7,598 nucleotides of DNA from Acidobacteriota bacterium (lineage in GTDB: Bacteria; Acidobacteriota; Vicinamibacteria; Vicinamibacterales; UBA8438). Where the stretch lies: positions 1 to 7,598 of the forward strand of contig DTWD01000199.1 of assembly GCA_012963185.1 (NCBI GenBank), in the 5' to 3' direction. The notes beneath the pieces are model-generated. The model was not told the DNA's origin, did not search any database, and saw only the letters and a list, made by a program, of their open reading frames with translations. Shown piece after piece: positions 6,019 through 7,598 of the stretch. Within the stretch, counting starts at the first letter, position 1. The number at the start of each line of letters is the position of its first letter. The translations under genes and the position numbers were made by a program.

Positions 6019-7598
6019 CTAGGGTTTCAGAATGCGTTGGAGTTTTAGAGTCGCGACTTGTACCGCGAGACGTCGTTCGTCGTCTGAAATTCCGAGATCT
6101 CGAGGCGCAACCGCGTATTCATATTGAAAACGCAATTGATTCAGGTTTAACCTCAGCGCCGTCGATGGGATCGTGATGCGGTCGACGTGAACACCAGGTC
6201 TTAGTGTTAGCGTAGCCACGGGCTTGCCATTAACATCGATCGTGACACTTTGTGGCGGCAGTCCTGGCGCACTAAACGGACCCCATTCGACCTCAAGCAG
6301 GTAATCGTCGGCATTGGTTTTGAGTGGGATCAAAACGGTCGAGCTCTTACTGTCGGCCCATCGAAACGAAAAATCTGGATGTTGTTCGCGTGCCGCCCAA
6401 CCCCGTCCTAAGAATCGTTCATCTCCAGAGGCGCCAATGTCGATCGAGAGATTGTTGTAGGTCCGACCACGTAATCGGTCGTAGACGGGCAATCCGACTT
6501 CGTAACGCCAGGCGACGTAGGCCCCTATGGGTAGTGAGAACGGGTTGCCAATGAATTCGTAAAGTTCATCGGTGACGCTATTGAAAGTCACGCCTTCCGT
6601 TGGAGATAACGAGCCATTGCGATAACCAAGCATAAAGACAGTGTTAAAGAGGAGTAGAGCAACGAGTGTCACGGTTGGAGCAATCAGCGGGCGACGTTGG
6701 ATCGTAGTTAATAGTCCGGCCAAACCGACTGCAAAAATTACGGCGCAGTTGGCAAAACGTCTGGCGCCAAACCCCACTCCACCCCACCAGATTTCAACCG
6801 ACCCATTGATCCAGACTTGAGCAAGAAAACTTCCAGCAAGCACCAATGCCACACGGGTGTGGTCGCGTGCAAAACATACAAGGCCGATGAGCGCCGCCGT
6901 AATGATAGGCGTCCATGATAGGAGACCCCGGTTTGATGAAAAAAGCACGTCGGTGATGTAGGGAGGAATCACACTTGGTTCGAAGGCATGCTCCTGTGTC
7001 GGTAGATAGAGAAACGATCCATAGACCGATTCCCAGAACAGAAGTTGTGGGGCGAATGTAATGAACGCGGCCAACGCGAACTGTGTCAATCCGCGACCAA
7101 TCATTAATAATCGTTCGCGGCGATTTTTAGTGTGGTTTCGCCAGAGAGACCAGACGACATCGGCTAGGGGTAATAGAGCGAATGCGACGTTCTGCCATCT
7201 GACCATCATCATGAGGCCGGCAGCGAGCCCAAGTTTTATCCATGGCACGTGCAAGGCGCTGTCTCGATTTTGGTGCCAAAGAAAGAGAAACAGTGTGGTG
7301 GCAAACATCGACACACCATGCACCATTGAATTGTCTACTGTGAGGTACCAGATCAAAAACGAGGTGGTGCATAATCCCAGAGTCGACAGACTCGCCAATC
7401 CTTGTGAGCAGTATCTACGCACAATTCGGTAAATGAGAATAAGACCGATAAACCCATAGAAGAGTGTTCCAAGGCCGATTGCTCGCTGATACGGGAAGTA
7501 ATATCCGTCAAGTCGTACAACGCCGCCGAGATCGGGCATTAGGGCCACGGCATTTAATGCGCTGAGCCAGATGTGGCCAAGAATGAAAAAGGGACTCC
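6019..7598 (-). CDS. Glycosyltransferase-like (GT-C/GT39-type) polytopic membrane protein, C-terminal part (5' end outside window)
   Basis: On the minus strand the frame is open from the window edge (S-P-F-F-I-L-G-H-I-W-L-S-A-L-N-A-V...) to the TAG at 6019-6021, giving 525 visible residues. The GTG at 7546-7548 is internal, and the true start lies to the right. About ten hydrophobic segments span roughly the first 370 residues. Typical blocks are R-L-D-G-Y-Y-F-P-Y-Q, L-M-M-M-V-R-W-Q-N, S-S-N-R-G-L-L-S-W-T-P and W-W-G-G-V-G-F-G-A-R-R-F, which resemble the GT39-like membrane proteins that use polyprenyl-phosphate sugars. The first luminal loop, which holds the catalytic Asp in GT-C enzymes, is outside the window, so activity cannot be checked. 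The last ~150 residues (6022 to about 6465) form a soluble beta-rich domain (S-I-D-I-G, G-R-G-W, Y-L-L-E-V-E-W, V-T-I-D-V-N-G-K-P-V), likely periplasmic. It may glycosylate an envelope component; this is inference. Confidence 0.8.
   Translation of the reverse strand, partial: SPFFILGHIWLSALNAVALMPDLGGVVRLDGYYFPYQRAIGLGTLFYGFIGLILIYRIVRRYCSQGLASLSTLGLCTTSFLIWYLTVDNSMVHGVSMFATTLFLFLWHQNRDSALHVPWIKLGLAAGLMMMVRWQNVAFALLPLADVVWSLWRNHTKNRRERLLMIGRGLTQFALAAFITFAPQLLFWESVYGSFLYLPTQEHAFEPSVIPPYITDVLFSSNRGLLSWTPIITAALIGLVCFARDHTRVALVLAGSFLAQVWINGSVEIWWGGVGFGARRFANCAVIFAVGLAGLLTTIQRRPLIAPTVTLVALLLFNTVFMLGYRNGSLSPTEGVTFNSVTDELYEFIGNPFSLPIGAYVAWRYEVGLPVYDRLRGRTYNNLSIDIGASGDERFLGRGWAAREQHPDFSFRWADSKSSTVLIPLKTNADDYLLEVEWGPFSAPGLPPQSVTIDVNGKPVATLTLRPGVHVDRITIPSTALRLNLNQLRFQYEYAVAPRDLGISDDERRLAVQVATLKLQRILKP

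Noticed and set aside
6019..7548. GTG at 7546-7548 as the true start of the membrane protein
   Set aside because: The frame remains open to the window edge with a hydrophobic sequence that continues the membrane segment, so the start lies outside.

Overview
The window (about 7.6 kb, GC roughly 50%) looks like chromosomal DNA of a Gram-negative bacterium. It carries two outer-membrane-type DUF5916 proteins, a Tat-exported amidohydrolase, a polytopic glycosyltransferase-like membrane protein and a peroxiredoxin-like protein. This mix, especially paralogous DUF5916 proteins with CBM9-like domains and a GT-C-like protein with a 'WWGG..FGARRF' motif, resembles Acidobacteriota (Vicinamibacteria-like) or a neighbouring phylum. 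That taxonomic guess is inference from gene content only.

Layout: (1) 1-1069 (+), the C-terminal barrel part of a DUF5916 protein entering from the left edge. (2) 1133-1696 (+), a peroxiredoxin-like (AhpC/TSA, PRXL2/SelL-related) protein whose reading frame contains an in-frame UGA at 1268-1270. The UGA sits exactly where homologues have the first Cys of their CxxC motif, and a compact hairpin follows that fits the bacterial SECIS rules, so this is very probably a selenoprotein with a U-I-F-C active site. (3) 1728-2912 (-), a Tat-signal amidohydrolase with a complete binuclear metal site. (4) 2913-3063, a divergent promoter region. (5) 3064-5997 (+), a full-length 977-residue DUF5916 protein with a TolB/FlgO-like N-terminal domain, a CBM9-like domain interrupted by a Gly/Arg tract, and an outer-membrane barrel paralogous to gene 1. 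(6) 6019-7598 (-), the C-terminal 525 residues of a glycosyltransferase-like membrane protein with a soluble beta-rich tail.

The main result is the selenoprotein. A standard gene caller would stop at the UGA, or start the gene at the internal TTG at 1298, and so lose both the N-terminus and the active site. Because the upstream DUF5916 gene uses TGA as a true stop, UGA is not simply reassigned in this genome. No shared pathway for the genes is evident. They are mostly cell-envelope proteins, and the redox protein may be co-transcribed with the DUF5916 gene upstream of it (63-bp gap, same strand).
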